This document shows positions 1-8,861 of a DNA stretch of 64,000 nucleotides, in pieces (position 1 is the first letter of the stretch; each line of letters begins with the position of its first letter). Below the pieces are notes generated by a model, which made no database searches, was not told the origin of the DNA, and worked only from the letters and a program-made list of their open reading frames with translations. The stretch is from Lachnospiraceae bacterium. Its GTDB lineage: Bacteria; Bacillota; Clostridia; Lachnospirales; Lachnospiraceae. The position numbers and the translations under genes were made by a program. The stretch lies in NCBI GenBank assembly GCA_015056945.1, contig SVFH01000001.1, positions 62,001-126,000 of the forward strand, given 5' to 3'.

Positions 1-792
1 TTTTTTACCTTAAGTGTAGGCATTGGTTCAATGGCTATTTTCGGTAGTTATTTAAGCAAAGAACGTACTTTGGCAGGAGAAACAGTGAACATTATCTCTG
101 TGGATACCTTTGTTGCTTTGATGGCCGGTCTGATAATTATTCCTGCTTGTTTTTCGTTTGGGATTGAGCCGGGGGCAGGACCTTCTCTGATATTCATTAC
201 GTTGCCGAATATTTTTAACAGAATGGCAGGTGGATATATTTGGGGAACCCTATTTTTTGTTTTCCTTTCCTTCGCTGCTTTATCAACGGTAATTGCTGTC
301 TTTGAGAATATTATTTCTTTTGCAATGGATTTATGGGGTATTTCTCGTAAGAAGGCAGTTGTTATTAATATGATTTTGTTAAGTGTTCTTTCCCTGCCTT
401 GTGTGCTTGGATTCAATGTTCTTTCAGGGATAGAACCTTTAGGTCCGGGTACGAATATTATGGATTTGGAAGATTTTCTTGTTTCACAGAATCTTTTGCC
501 GATCGGGTCACTTGTATATCTTTTATTTTGTGTAAAAAATAACGGATTCGGATTTCAAAATTTTATTGCGGAAGCAAATACAGGTATGGGATTGAAATTT
601 CCTTTGTTTCTGAAAGGCTATATGACATATGTATTGCCGGTTGTAATTGTTGTAATATATTTGAAAGGTTACTGGGATTTCTTCTATCCGAAAGGAATAC
701 AGTATCTGATTCCGTGGATGATGATAGCATTTGGGGTATTGGGATTCTGTTCGTGGATTGTGTTTACTACAAAAAAGAAGAAAGAATCTTAG
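1..792 (+). CDS. Sodium:neurotransmitter symporter (NSS/SNF family), C-terminal part
   Basis: The reading frame is open from the first base, so this is the 3' part of a gene that begins upstream; the ATG at 31 is internal. It starts inside a conserved NSS segment (FFTLSVGIG...GSYL) and continues with the FSFGIEPGAGPSLIF-type segment typical of the sixth to eighth helices of this family. Several further hydrophobic helices follow, ending in a short basic tail (KKKKES). Family members are inner-membrane Na+-coupled importers of amino acids such as tryptophan, tyrosine or leucine; the substrate cannot be read here because the N-terminal binding-site helices are missing. A strong hairpin terminator follows within 10 bases, so this is the last gene of its transcript. 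Confidence 0.88.
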   Translation, partial: FFTLSVGIGSMAIFGSYLSKERTLAGETVNIISVDTFVALMAGLIIIPACFSFGIEPGAGPSLIFITLPNIFNRMAGGYIWGTLFFVFLSFAALSTVIAVFENIISFAMDLWGISRKKAVVINMILLSVLSLPCVLGFNVLSGIEPLGPGTNIMDLEDFLVSQNLLPIGSLVYLLFCVKNNGFGFQNFIAEANTGMGLKFPLFLKGYMTYVLPVVIVVIYLKGYWDFFYPKGIQYLIPWMMIAFGVLGFCSWIVFTTKKKKES

Positions 793-798
793 AATCAT

Positions 799-830
799 TA
801 AGGATTCGCTTATTCGGCGAATCCTTTTAG
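799..830 (+). terminator. Rho-independent terminator after the NSS transporter
   Basis: The arms AAGGATTCGC and GCGAATCCTT enclose a short loop and are followed by a brief T-rich stretch. The hairpin also lies downstream of the convergent PHP phosphatase gene, so it may act in both directions. Confidence 0.75.
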
Positions 831-877
831 TTTATCTTTGGGAAATCAATAGAAGATTAGGGTATAACAAACTTGTT

Positions 878-1693
878 TTACAGTTTTATAAACTCGGGCT
901 TTCTGTTTTGAAAAACGGTATAATAGCAGAAACCTGAATTTTTTAAGATTTCCTCGATTTGGTCAAAATTGTCAGCAAGGTCATGCGGAGTATGTGCATC
1001 GCTCGCTACCGTTATAATTTCGCCTCCGCATTCTTTGTAGAAGCGAATTATTTCAGGCGTTGGGTTTGGTACACCAAGTCCGCGTCTGTAACCGCCTGTA
1101 TTAATTTCAATACCTTTGCCGTTTGAGATCAGATGCTTAAAAATCGATTCAAAAATGTCTGCATAATCTTTAAAGAAGTATGATTTGTTAGTATCAGGAG
1201 CATAACGGACAACATAATCGAGATGTCCGTAAACATCAAAATCCTGAAATGCACGAATGTTTCTGTCGATGGATGTAAAATATGCATAAAAAGCCTCTTT
1301 GGAGGTCCTGTTTTCAAAGAAAGACTTGTCGTACGGATCCATCCGGTCACAAATGTGCGAAGAAGCAATGATAAAATCAAACGGATATTTGTTCGCATAA
1401 GCAGATAAATTATCTGCCAAATGTTCCTGAATACCAAGTTCCACACCATGTAAAACTTGAATTTTATCTGCATATTTGTGTTTGTATAAGGCTGCACTTT
1501 CTAAATATTTATCTGTGTTTAAGTCAAACATTCCTTTTTCTTCCGGAATGATATAAACGAAATCAGGATCGTTGTGCTCTGTGAAACAGATTCTTTCGAG
1601 TCCCTTATTAATGGCACCTTTAATCATTTCTTTCATCGGTGATTTGGAATCACCGGAAAAATCTGAATGTGTGTGAAAATCCGAACGTATCAT
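878..1693 (-). CDS. PHP-domain phosphatase, HisJ-type histidinol-phosphatase family
   Basis: A 271-aa protein of the polymerase-and-histidinol-phosphatase (PHP) fold. Metal-ligand motifs appear in the expected order: HTH at residues 7-9, FTEHND near 40, HGVELG, ASSHI, YGHLDYV and a final SDAHTP. The length matches HisJ/HisK-type histidinol-phosphatases (EC 3.1.3.15), which convert histidinol phosphate to histidinol in histidine synthesis. No other his gene lies nearby, so another phosphoester substrate cannot be excluded; the family call is firm and the substrate is inferred. The start is supported by a GGAAAG ribosome site about ten bases upstream. It is transcribed towards the NSS gene and divergently from gap. 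Confidence 0.78.
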   Translation of the reverse strand: MIRSDFHTHSDFSGDSKSPMKEMIKGAINKGLERICFTEHNDPDFVYIIPEEKGMFDLNTDKYLESAALYKHKYADKIQVLHGVELGIQEHLADNLSAYANKYPFDFIIASSHICDRMDPYDKSFFENRTSKEAFYAYFTSIDRNIRAFQDFDVYGHLDYVVRYAPDTNKSYFFKDYADIFESIFKHLISNGKGIEINTGGYRRGLGVPNPTPEIIRFYKECGGEIITVASDAHTPHDLADNFDQIEEILKNSGFCYYTVFQNRKPEFIKL

Positions 1694-2113
1694 AATTTAC
1701 CAACTTTCCGTACATCTGCATAAATATACATATATTTTGATTTAATTCGATTTAGGTGACGGTGTGTGTCTTTGTTTTGTCAATATATATGACTTGTCTT
1801 CCTAAAAAACTGATATTACAAAGTATATCTTCATAAAAATGATGAGTCAAGACATGAATTGTCGCATTTTGGGAGCGAAAAGCACGTAACAATCCTTCAA
1901 ATCTGTCCAAAAGGAGTTTTGACACTCTGATACTACATGAACAATCTGATTAAATGAATGTTTGAAACCTTTAATGTTTCACGGAAGAGAATAAGGTTTT
2001 TACTCTAATGATTTTGACAAACAATGATATAAATTACATTATTTTGTATACTTTTTCCCTAAAATTGAAAAAGCATCTTGAATTTTTCTGCAAGGTTATG
2101 TAAAATAAGGATG
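1694..2113. other. Intergenic region, divergent PHP phosphatase / gap
   Basis: About 420 bases of A/T-rich DNA with no convincing reading frame or RNA structure. A TTGACA at 2014-2019 is followed 17 bases later by only a poor -10 (CATTAT), so it is at best a weak extra promoter. The good gap promoter lies at 2114-2142. Confidence 0.5.
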
Positions 2114-2142
2114 CTGACAAAAATTTGACAATCATTTATAAT
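2114..2142 (+). promoter_or_regulatory. Sigma-A-type promoter of gap
   Basis: CTGACA (2114-2119), a 17-base spacer and a perfect TATAAT (2137-2142) lie about 40 bases before the gap start codon. No operator-like dyad was seen around it. Confidence 0.75.
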
Positions 2143-2184
2143 GATTTCATAAAAAGTTAAATTCATTTTAGGAGGAATTACAAA

Positions 2185-3198
2185 ATGGCAGTAAAAGTAG
2201 CAATTAATGGTTTTGGTCGTATCGGTCGTCTTGCATTCAGACAGATGTTCGGTGCAGAAGGATACGAAGTAGTAGCAATCAACGATTTGACAAGCCCTAA
2301 GATGCTTGCACACTTATTAAAGTATGACTCAGCTCAGGGTAGATATGCTTTAGCAGATAAGGTTTCTGCTACAGATGATTCTATCATCGTTGATGGTAAA
2401 GAAATTAAAATTTATGCAATGGCTAACGCAGCTGAGCTTCCTTGGGGCGAGCTTAACGTAGACGTTGTTCTTGAGTGTACAGGTTTCTATACATCTAAAG
2501 AAAAAGCATCTGCTCATATTACAGCTGGTGCAAGAAAGGTTGTTATTTCTGCTCCTGCAGGAAACGATCTTCCTACAATCGTTTACAATGTAAACCACGA
2601 AACATTAAAGGCAGAAGATACAGTTATTTCTGCAGCTTCTTGTACAACAAACTGCTTAGCACCTATGGCTAAAGCATTAAATGACCTTGCTCCTATTAAG
2701 AGCGGTATCATGACAACTGTACATGCTTACACAGGTGACCAGATGACTCTTGATGGTCCTCAGAGAAAGGGTGACTTAAGAAGATCTCGTGCAGCTGCTT
2801 GCAACATCGTTCCCAACTCAACAGGTGCTGCTAAGGCTATCGGTCTTGTTATCCCTGAATTAAACGGAAAGTTAATCGGTTCTGCACAGCGTGTTCCGAC
2901 CCCTACAGGTTCTACAACACTTCTTGTAGCTGTAGTTGAAGGTAACGTAACAAAGGATCAGATCAATGCTGCTATGAAGGCTGCTGCAACTGAATCCTTC
3001 GGTTACACAGAAGATGAACTTGTATCAAGCGATATCATCGGTATTACATACGGTTCACTCTTCGATGCAACTCAGACAATGGTTGCTCCTATGGATGATG
3101 GAAATACTCAGGTTCAGGTTGTTTCATGGTATGACAATGAAAACAGCTACACAAGCCAGATGGTTAGAACAATTAAGTACTTCTCAGAATTAGCTTAA
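2185..3198 (+). CDS. gap: Glyceraldehyde-3-phosphate dehydrogenase, type I
   Basis: A 337-aa cytoplasmic enzyme of glycolysis that oxidises and phosphorylates glyceraldehyde 3-phosphate to 1,3-bisphosphoglycerate with NAD+ (EC 1.2.1.12). The N-terminal Rossmann motif INGFGRIGR is at residues 8-16. The active-site block [13 protein letters not shown] places the catalytic cysteine at 153, and the catalytic histidine in [10 protein letters not shown] is residue 180. Length is normal for the family. A ribosome site AGGAGG lies just before the ATG. The codons are strongly biased (GGT, GCT, AAA), as expected for a highly expressed gene. A strong hairpin at 3258-3292 separates it from pgk, so downstream expression may depend on partial readthrough. 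Confidence 0.98.
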   Translation: MAVKVAINGFGRIGRLAFRQMFGAEGYEVVAINDLTSPKMLAHLLKYDSAQGRYALADKVSATDDSIIVDGKEIKIYAMANAAELPWGELNVDVVLECTGFYTSKEKASAHITAGARKVVISAPAGNDLPTIVYNVNHETLKAEDTVISAASCTTNCLAPMAKALNDLAPIKSGIMTTVHAYTGDQMTLDGPQRKGDLRRSRAAACNIVPNSTGAAKAIGLVIPELNGKLIGSAQRVPTPTGSTTLLVAVVEGNVTKDQINAAMKAAATESFGYTEDELVSSDIIGITYGSLFDATQTMVAPMDDGNTQVQVVSWYDNENSYTSQMVRTIKYFSELA

Positions 3199-3257
3199 TT
3201 GTAAGTTGTTTCGTTTGAATCTCTATTTACAACAGAATAGAATGGAAACCGAATAAG

Positions 3258-3292
3258 TGGGTCCGGCCTTGTTGGGCCGGACCTTATTTATA
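3258..3292 (+). terminator. Hairpin terminator/attenuator between gap and pgk
   Basis: A GC-rich stem GGTCCGGCC / GGCCGGACC with a small loop is followed by TTATTTAT. No clear promoter was found between it and pgk, so it may be leaky and set the gap:pgk ratio. Confidence 0.75.
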
Positions 3293-3336
3293 TACAAACC
3301 TAAATAATAATTTATTTTAAACAGGAGGATTAAAAA

Positions 3337-4545
3337 ATGTCATTAAACAAGAAATCAGTAGATGATATTAACGTTAAAGGCTTAAGAGTTCTTTGCAGAT
3401 GTGACTTCAACGTTCCTTTGAAAGAAGGCGTGATCACAGACACGAACAGATTGACCGCAGCACTTCCTACTATTAAGAAGTTGATTGCAGATGGTGGTAA
3501 AGTTATTCTTTGTTCTCATCTTGGTAAACCCAAGGGAGAGCCGAAGCCTGAATTGTCTCTTGCACCTGTAGCTGCTAAATTATCTGAGTTACTTGGTCAG
3601 GAAGTTAAATTTGCTGCAGATGCAGAAGTAGTAGGTCCTAATGCAAAGGCTGCTGTTGAAGCTATGAAAGATGGTGATGTTGTTCTTCTTGAGAATACAC
3701 GTTACCGCGCAGAAGAAACAAAGAATGGTGAAGCATTCTCTAAAGAACTTGCTTCTCTTTGCGATGTATTTGTAAACGATGCTTTTGGTACAGCTCACAG
3801 AGCTCATTGCTCAAACGTAGGTGTTGCTGAACTTGTAGATACAGCTGCTGTTGGTTACTTAATGCAGAAGGAAATTGATTTCCTTGGAAATGCAGTAGAA
3901 AATCCTGTTAGACCTTTCGTTGCTATCCTTGGTGGAGCAAAGGTTGCTGACAAGTTGAATGTTATTTCTAATCTTCTTGAGAAGTGTGATACACTTATCA
4001 TTGGTGGTGGTATGGCATACACATTCTTAAAAGCAAAAGGTTATGAAATCGGAACATCACTTGTTGATGACGAGAAGATTGATTACTGTAAAGAAATGAT
4101 GGATAAGGCTGAGAAACTCGGCAAGAAGCTTTTGCTTCCCATCGATACTACAATTACCAAGGAGTTCCCGAATCCTATTGACGCAGAAGTAGCTATTTCT
4201 GTTGTTGATTCTGACAAGATTCCTGCAGACATGATGGGTCTTGATATCGGAACTAAGACAGCTGAACTTTATGCTGACGCTGTTAAATCTGCTAAGACTG
4301 TTGTTTGGAACGGACCTATGGGTGTATTTGAGAATCCCATCCTTGCAAAAGGAACTATCGCAGTAGCGAAATCTCTTGCTGAAACTGATGCTACAACAAT
4401 TATCGGTGGTGGTGATTCTGCCGCAGCTGTTAACCAGTTAGGTTTTGGTGACAAGATGAGCCATATTTCAACCGGTGGCGGTGCTTCCCTTGAATTTTTA
4501 GAGGGCAAGGAACTTCCCGGTGTTGCAGCAGCAAATGACAAATAA
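3337..4545 (+). CDS. pgk: Phosphoglycerate kinase
   Basis: A 402-aa glycolytic kinase (EC 2.7.2.3) that moves the acyl phosphate of 1,3-bisphosphoglycerate to ADP. Visible family signatures are [12 protein letters not shown] near the N-terminus (substrate-binding Asp and Asn), CSHLGKPKG, the inter-domain segment [23 protein letters not shown], and the nucleotide-binding GGGDSAAAV and [13 protein letters not shown] at the C-terminus. The length is close to the usual ~395-400. The ribosome site ACAGGAGG is well placed. Its last codons overlap the start of a small membrane-protein gene, which in turn overlaps tpiA, so the three genes look translationally coupled. Confidence 0.98.
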   Translation: MSLNKKSVDDINVKGLRVLCRCDFNVPLKEGVITDTNRLTAALPTIKKLIADGGKVILCSHLGKPKGEPKPELSLAPVAAKLSELLGQEVKFAADAEVVGPNAKAAVEAMKDGDVVLLENTRYRAEETKNGEAFSKELASLCDVFVNDAFGTAHRAHCSNVGVAELVDTAAVGYLMQKEIDFLGNAVENPVRPFVAILGGAKVADKLNVISNLLEKCDTLIIGGGMAYTFLKAKGYEIGTSLVDDEKIDYCKEMMDKAEKLGKKLLLPIDTTITKEFPNPIDAEVAISVVDSDKIPADMMGLDIGTKTAELYADAVKSAKTVVWNGPMGVFENPILAKGTIAVAKSLAETDATTIIGGGDSAAAVNQLGFGDKMSHISTGGGASLEFLEGKELPGVAAANDK

Positions 4546-5053
4546 TTCAAAACAAATAAACGGTAAACATATATGTGGATTTGCTTTTTTGTATATTGGA
4601 TTTCATCTGTTAATTTCAGGCGTACTTGTGAGTCTTTTGCTTGGAGGTTTTGCCTTGGAACGAATGTATTTTATGAAAAAGTACAATCGGGAATATGAAT
4701 ATGAAACAAAAGGGTATGTATATGATGTTACTTCTCAGTATACTTATTATATGTACTTTGATGAAAATGGTGAAATTGTATATGACAAGAGTAAAATTCA
4801 TACGAATGAAGCCGGAATAGATTGTGAGATTACAATTCGATATGATGAAGGAAAAGAGTTTATTTATATTCCTGAGTTGATGGATTCATATCAGTATTTC
4901 CCCATTTTTTTAGGTATGATGATACTATTTATCGCAGTACCGTTTACGATAGTTGGGGTTGTATTATTGATATTTGGTATACGATTTGTTTCGGATTTCA
5001 TCAAAGCAAAACGTTCAAAAGAACAATTAAAAGGAGTAAATAATAATGGCTAG
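4535..5053 (+). CDS. Two-helix membrane protein of unknown function inside the pgk-tpiA operon
   Basis: A 172-aa protein not assigned to a family. One hydrophobic helix lies near residues 10-35 and another near 125-152; a polar domain rich in Tyr, Glu and Asp sits between them and the tail is basic, an arrangement like DUF3592-type proteins. A GTG at 4520 is in frame, but the ATG at 4535 is the more natural start. Either start lies inside the last codons of pgk (stop at 4545), and the stop codon at 5051-5053 overlaps the tpiA start at 5046. The codons are less biased than those of the flanking glycolytic genes (for example ATA and AGT), suggesting later insertion into the operon. Function unknown. 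Confidence 0.75.
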   Translation: MTNNSKQINGKHICGFAFLYIGFHLLISGVLVSLLLGGFALERMYFMKKYNREYEYETKGYVYDVTSQYTYYMYFDENGEIVYDKSKIHTNEAGIDCEITIRYDEGKEFIYIPELMDSYQYFPIFLGMMILFIAVPFTIVGVVLLIFGIRFVSDFIKAKRSKEQLKGVNNNG

Positions 5054-5795
5054 AAGAAAAATTATTGCCGGAAACTGGAAAATGAACATGACTCCCAGCG
5101 AGGCAGTAGAATTAATCAATACTTTAAAACCGTTGGTTGCAACTGAAGATGCAGATGTTGTATTCTGCGTTCCTGCAATTGACATTATTCCTGCATTGGA
5201 AGCTGCAAAGGGCAGCAATATTGAGATTGGTGCTGAAAACATGTATTTTGAAGAAAAAGGTGCTTTCACAGGTGAGATTTCTCCGGCAATGTTAACTGAT
5301 GTTGGCGTTAAGTATGTTATCATCGGTCATTCTGAAAGAAGAGAATATTTTGCTGAAACAGATGAGACTGTTAACAAGAAAGTATTAAAAGCTTTTGAAC
5401 ATGGTATTACACCGATTATCTGCTGTGGTGAATCTCTTACACAGAGAGAACAGGGTATCACAATTGATTGGATCAGACAGCAGATTAAGATTGCATTCCT
5501 CAATGTTACAGCAGATCAGGCTAAGACAGCAGTTATCGCTTACGAACCTATCTGGGCTATCGGAACTGGTAAGGTTGCTACAACTGAACAGGCACAGGAA
5601 GTTTGTGCTGCAATCAGAGCTTGTATCGCTGAAATTTATGATGATGCAACTGCAGCTGCAATCCGTATCCAGTATGGTGGTTCTGTTTCTGCAGCAAGTG
5701 CTCCTGAATTATTTGCACAGGCAGATATCGATGGCGGACTTGTTGGTGGAGCAGCATTAAAGCCGGATTTTGGTAAGATCGTTAACTACAAATAA
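5046..5795 (+). CDS. tpiA: Triosephosphate isomerase
   Basis: A 249-aa TIM-barrel enzyme (EC 5.3.1.1) interconverting dihydroxyacetone phosphate and glyceraldehyde 3-phosphate. The catalytic residues are all present: Asn10 and Lys12 in GNWKMN, His95 in IIGHSERRE and Glu167 in [12 protein letters not shown]. The phosphate-binding YGGSV and GLVGGAAL segments lie near the C-terminus. The ATG lies eight bases inside the end of the upstream membrane-protein gene, with AAAAGGAG as ribosome site. A strong terminator closes the operon. Confidence 0.98.
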   Translation: MARRKIIAGNWKMNMTPSEAVELINTLKPLVATEDADVVFCVPAIDIIPALEAAKGSNIEIGAENMYFEEKGAFTGEISPAMLTDVGVKYVIIGHSERREYFAETDETVNKKVLKAFEHGITPIICCGESLTQREQGITIDWIRQQIKIAFLNVTADQAKTAVIAYEPIWAIGTGKVATTEQAQEVCAAIRACIAEIYDDATAAAIRIQYGGSVSAASAPELFAQADIDGGLVGGAALKPDFGKIVNYK

Positions 5796-5810
5796 TTTTT
5801 TGTATGATTT

Positions 5811-5842
5811 ATCAGGCAGAAGTAATTCTGCCTGATTTTTTT
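5811..5842 (+). terminator. Rho-independent terminator of the gap-pgk-tpiA operon
   Basis: The stem ATCAGGCAGAA / TTCTGCCTGAT with a four-base loop is followed by a run of seven T. Confidence 0.9.
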
Positions 5843-6229
5843 GTGTGGAGGATTGAGCCAAAGCAAAGTTGCGTAGCATTTAAATTAAGGAGTTTTATTC
5901 TGTAAAAATATAAAAATAAAATACTATATTTTGCAATAAAATGTATTGTTTTTTCTTGTATTTAAGATAAAATTATAGTAACTGAAGTTTTTTTGAGAAT
6001 GACCTGTTATGATTTGTAAATGAAGTTAGAGGTATCTATGTCCCATTCTGGGTTTTTGATATGATATATCTTATGCACCCCTCTGTTTAGTGTTCTTTTT
6101 TAGGAGTTATATATTTGGTATACTTTTAGCAATCACTTGCGGAGTGGTTTTTTCGTTACTATTTGCGTTGATGGTTGTCAGCATTCAGATATTTTTTTGT
6201 TGTTTGTGGTGAAAGGAGAAGGGAAAAGT
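5843..6229 (+). other. Intergenic region before the zinc-ribbon membrane protein
   Basis: About 390 A/T-rich bases with no convincing gene. TATAGT near 5975 could be a -10 box, but no well-spaced -35 accompanies it. An in-frame extension of the next gene runs back to 6137; it has no ribosome site and an unlikely composition, so it is treated as non-coding. Confidence 0.45.
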
Positions 6230-7444
6230 ATGATTTACAAATGTACCAATTGTGATGCGGCATTGAAATACAATCCATCATTAAGATTGTTGGAATGTGA
6301 TAATTGTTGCAGCGTGTTTAGAGTTGAGGATGTTACACCTTATGAAGAGGAAGGAGAGGTTGTGCAGACGTCACCTTCATCCACTGACGATTGGGATGAA
6401 TGGGATAACACTGATGATAGTGATACGATGGAATGCAATATTTATTCTTGTACGGCATGTGGGGCTGAATTGGCGGTAAATGGTGTGGAAGCATCTACTT
6501 TTTGTGCATATTGCGGTCAGCCTACCATTGTGTTTAATCGTGTATCGAAGGAAAAAAGACCAAAATATATTATTCCGTTTCAATTCGAAAAGGAACAGGC
6601 AATCGAAGCTATTAGAGAAAAGTTAAATAAAGGATTTTTTGTGCCGAAAGACATTAAGAATTTCGAAGTGGAACGAGTAAGAGGTATCTATGTACCTTTT
6701 TGGAAGTTTGATTTGTATTATCATGATAAGCAGTATTTGCGTGGTACTGTCGGTTCGGGAAAACATAGAAAAACCAGATATTTTTATCGTGAAGCGGAAG
6801 CAGATTTTAAAGGAATTACTGCAGATGCATCCAGACAGCTTTCAGATGAATCTTCACAACGTTTAGAACCATTTGATTTAACCAGATTAAGGCCATTTGA
6901 TGTAGGATACATGACCGGTTTTTATGCGGATACATATGATGTTGATCGGAATGAAACAGAGAAAATTGCTCTTAGCAGAGCGATGGAACTTTACAATACT
7001 GAAGTAAAGAAATCTGTTAGAGCTTCTAATATTTCTATTCTTTCAACTGCTCCTGAAACCAGAGTAAACAATGTGGAATATATTATGTTGCCGGTTTGGT
7101 TTATGACTTTCCGGTATTTGAACGAAGCTTATACCATTCTTGTTAATGGTCAGACCGGTAAAATTATTGGGGCTGTTCCTTATTTCAAACGTAAGGTGTT
7201 TGCGTTTATTATGTTGATTGGAACGATTCTTACTCCTGTTATTTCAGCGATTATGTATTTTCTTATTAATAGTGAATTTGCTGAGAATGGCGAAAACGCA
7301 TTGGGCTTTTTGACTATGTCAGTTTTTATTGCAGGAATTATGGGACTTTTTGCGTGGGGCAATTTCCATAAGGTATCAAAGAGCATTAAGCTTACGAAAG
7401 CTACCACGATGAATGATTTTGTAAAGAACAGACAGGAGGTATAA
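6230..7444 (+). CDS. Double zinc-ribbon membrane protein of unknown function
   Basis: A 404-aa protein with two N-terminal CxxC-type zinc ribbons: CTNC...CDNC within residues 4-27 and CTAC...CAYC near 70-95. A large soluble middle domain (about 110-320) follows, with a VPFWKFDLYY-type segment, and two helices lie near 325-350 and 358-378. The layout, ribbons on the cytoplasmic side of a membrane-bound domain, resembles a common class of uncharacterised Clostridia proteins; no catalytic motif is visible. The ATG at 6230 is chosen over the open frame beginning at 6137 because GAAAGGAGAAG lies directly before it. The next small membrane gene starts 7 bases after the stop, so the two probably work together. 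Confidence 0.8.
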   Translation: MIYKCTNCDAALKYNPSLRLLECDNCCSVFRVEDVTPYEEEGEVVQTSPSSTDDWDEWDNTDDSDTMECNIYSCTACGAELAVNGVEASTFCAYCGQPTIVFNRVSKEKRPKYIIPFQFEKEQAIEAIREKLNKGFFVPKDIKNFEVERVRGIYVPFWKFDLYYHDKQYLRGTVGSGKHRKTRYFYREAEADFKGITADASRQLSDESSQRLEPFDLTRLRPFDVGYMTGFYADTYDVDRNETEKIALSRAMELYNTEVKKSVRASNISILSTAPETRVNNVEYIMLPVWFMTFRYLNEAYTILVNGQTGKIIGAVPYFKRKVFAFIMLIGTILTPVISAIMYFLINSEFAENGENALGFLTMSVFIAGIMGLFAWGNFHKVSKSIKLTKATTMNDFVKNRQEV

Positions 7445-7451
7445 GAAATAT

Positions 7452-7694
7452 ATGTTTGAAATTTTTATTATTATTCTTATTATTTCGATTTTGTCCGGAA
7501 TTCTATTTAGTTTTTTGCTTGCATCTGTGATTGTGAGTGTTTGGTTATATAAGTCTAATGATAGCGGTAATTCGGTTGCCAGCTTTTCGGACTTTACCCA
7601 ACAAACACCTTTGTATATGCTCGAAGCGAGAGATAGGGTGTCTCTTCCGCCTGGCGTTTCATCTGTTAGTGCTTTGCTGAATAAATTGAAGTAA
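7452..7694 (+). CDS. Small single-pass membrane protein
   Basis: An 80-aa protein with one long N-terminal hydrophobic helix (about residues 2-30) and a polar C-terminal half ending in LNKLK. An AGGAGG overlapping the end of the upstream gene serves as ribosome site, and the gap to that gene is 7 bases. It is probably co-transcribed with the zinc-ribbon protein and may be its membrane partner. No family recognised. Confidence 0.65.
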   Translation: MFEIFIIILIISILSGILFSFLLASVIVSVWLYKSNDSGNSVASFSDFTQQTPLYMLEARDRVSLPPGVSSVSALLNKLK

Positions 7695-7733
7695 AAAATC
7701 CGCGAGATTGATATTAATCTCGCGGATTTTTGT
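7695..7733. terminator. Bidirectional terminator between convergent genes
   Basis: The stem AATCCGCGAGATT / AATCTCGCGGATT is flanked by an A run on the left and a T run on the right, so it can end transcripts from both sides. A second hairpin (AGAATGTGC / GCACATTCT, 7760-7780) lies between it and the end of the minus-strand gene. Confidence 0.85.
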
Positions 7734-7783
7734 TGTCGAGCAACACCGCTCACGCACGGAGAATGTGCTATGCACATTCTTTA

Positions 7784-8665
7784 TTACATTGATCTGTAAT
7801 GTTGATAGTATCTTTTGAATAAGTCGGCTGTTTTTTTCATATATATTAATTTTGCTATCATCAGCACGATACATAAAATTGCCATAATTACGAAGAATAT
7901 TGCGGATATTATTCCAAAAATTGGAATTAAAAAGATTAATACTAATGATACAATCAAGCCGATAATGAGGAGTGAAATGAAAAGGGAGAAGCGTTTGCCT
8001 AATGTTTCCCAGTTTCGAGAGAGATTTTTACTTAGGCCTGCTGTAAGTTCTGCGTAACCTTCAAACTCCTTTTTTAGGCAGATGAACATTAGAATCAAAA
8101 GTACAATTGCTGTTATAGTTGATAAAATAACAGTTATGTCACTTAAAAGTAAAAATATGATACTTAAGGCGATACTAATTAACCATAAAATAAAGATTTC
8201 TTTAAAGCAACTATTGTATTTTCCCATTTTACAAATGGCTACAATATATATGATACCGCTTATGCCGGAACAAAGAGAGAATATGCCCTGAAGTAAAATA
8301 TTATTTTCGCCGATAAATGAACTTATGAGTGTAATCACAAATGAGATGACGGATGTGATAAATATTATGTTAATAAGTTCGGCTAAATTTTTGTATTTTC
8401 TAAGTGTGCCCGCGTCTATATATTCATCATCTGAATCTTTGCTTTGCAGGCGTCTGTTTGGGATGTTATCCCTAATTTGAAATAATTCGCAGTTAGCGAC
8501 TCGTGTACAATTTTCACATGAGTTGCATCCTTCCGTCCGACAACAGGCGGCTATTGTACAGTCGCCATCGTTTTTTTGCCCCGGACCTTTTTTACATCCG
8601 GAACAATTTAATTGTTCTTTTGTTTCACATGCTTCACAACTTTTTCCACAATAAGAATCGTGCAT
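7784..8665 (-). CDS. Cysteine-rich N-terminal, polytopic membrane protein (DUF3795-like head)
   Basis: A 293-aa protein. The first ~65 residues hold about fifteen cysteines in CxxC and CxxxC patterns (CGKSCEACE, CSGCKKG, CRTEGCNSCENC), reminiscent of DUF3795-type metal-binding heads. A short polar linker follows, then about seven hydrophobic segments from residue 95 to 285. The head would lie in the cytoplasm if the first helix runs outward. A metal- or redox-sensing membrane protein is a reasonable guess but is not shown. The start ATG has only a modest ribosome site. It is transcribed on the minus strand after the hemolysin III-type gene, with 196 bases between them. Confidence 0.7.
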   Translation of the reverse strand: MHDSYCGKSCEACETKEQLNCSGCKKGPGQKNDGDCTIAACCRTEGCNSCENCTRVANCELFQIRDNIPNRRLQSKDSDDEYIDAGTLRKYKNLAELINIIFITSVISFVITLISSFIGENNILLQGIFSLCSGISGIIYIVAICKMGKYNSCFKEIFILWLISIALSIIFLLLSDITVILSTITAIVLLILMFICLKKEFEGYAELTAGLSKNLSRNWETLGKRFSLFISLLIIGLIVSLVLIFLIPIFGIISAIFFVIMAILCIVLMIAKLIYMKKTADLFKRYYQHYRSM

Positions 8666-8725
8666 TTGTTTTCCTTTTTACACGTTGATACGTGTCCCTT
8701 TCTTTGTAAAAATTTTATAAATAAC

Positions 8726-8756
8726 GATTCAGAAATGATTGATTTAATTCTGAATC
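8726..8756 (-). terminator. Possible weak terminator after the hemolysin III-family gene
   Basis: GATTCAGAA and TTCTGAATC form a nine-base stem. Read on the minus strand it is followed by an A/T-rich stretch without a clean T run, so termination is uncertain. It lies in the 196-base gap between the two minus-strand membrane genes. Confidence 0.35.
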
Positions 8757-8861
8757 ATTATGATTATTTTACGTAAGAGTTTAAAAGGGTTCAATTGTAT
8801 AATGTACAAAATAGAACTTGTAAAAATGGTATTTTCTGCGTAATAGTGGGAGCTTGTTTAT

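Noticed and set aside
2125-2142. TTGACA followed closely by TATAAT upstream of gap
   Set aside because: The spacing between these two is only six bases; the CTGACA at 2114 with 17-base spacing is the better -35.
6137-6229. N-terminal extension of the zinc-ribbon protein
   Set aside because: No ribosome site before it and a strong one before 6230; composition is unlike the rest of the protein.
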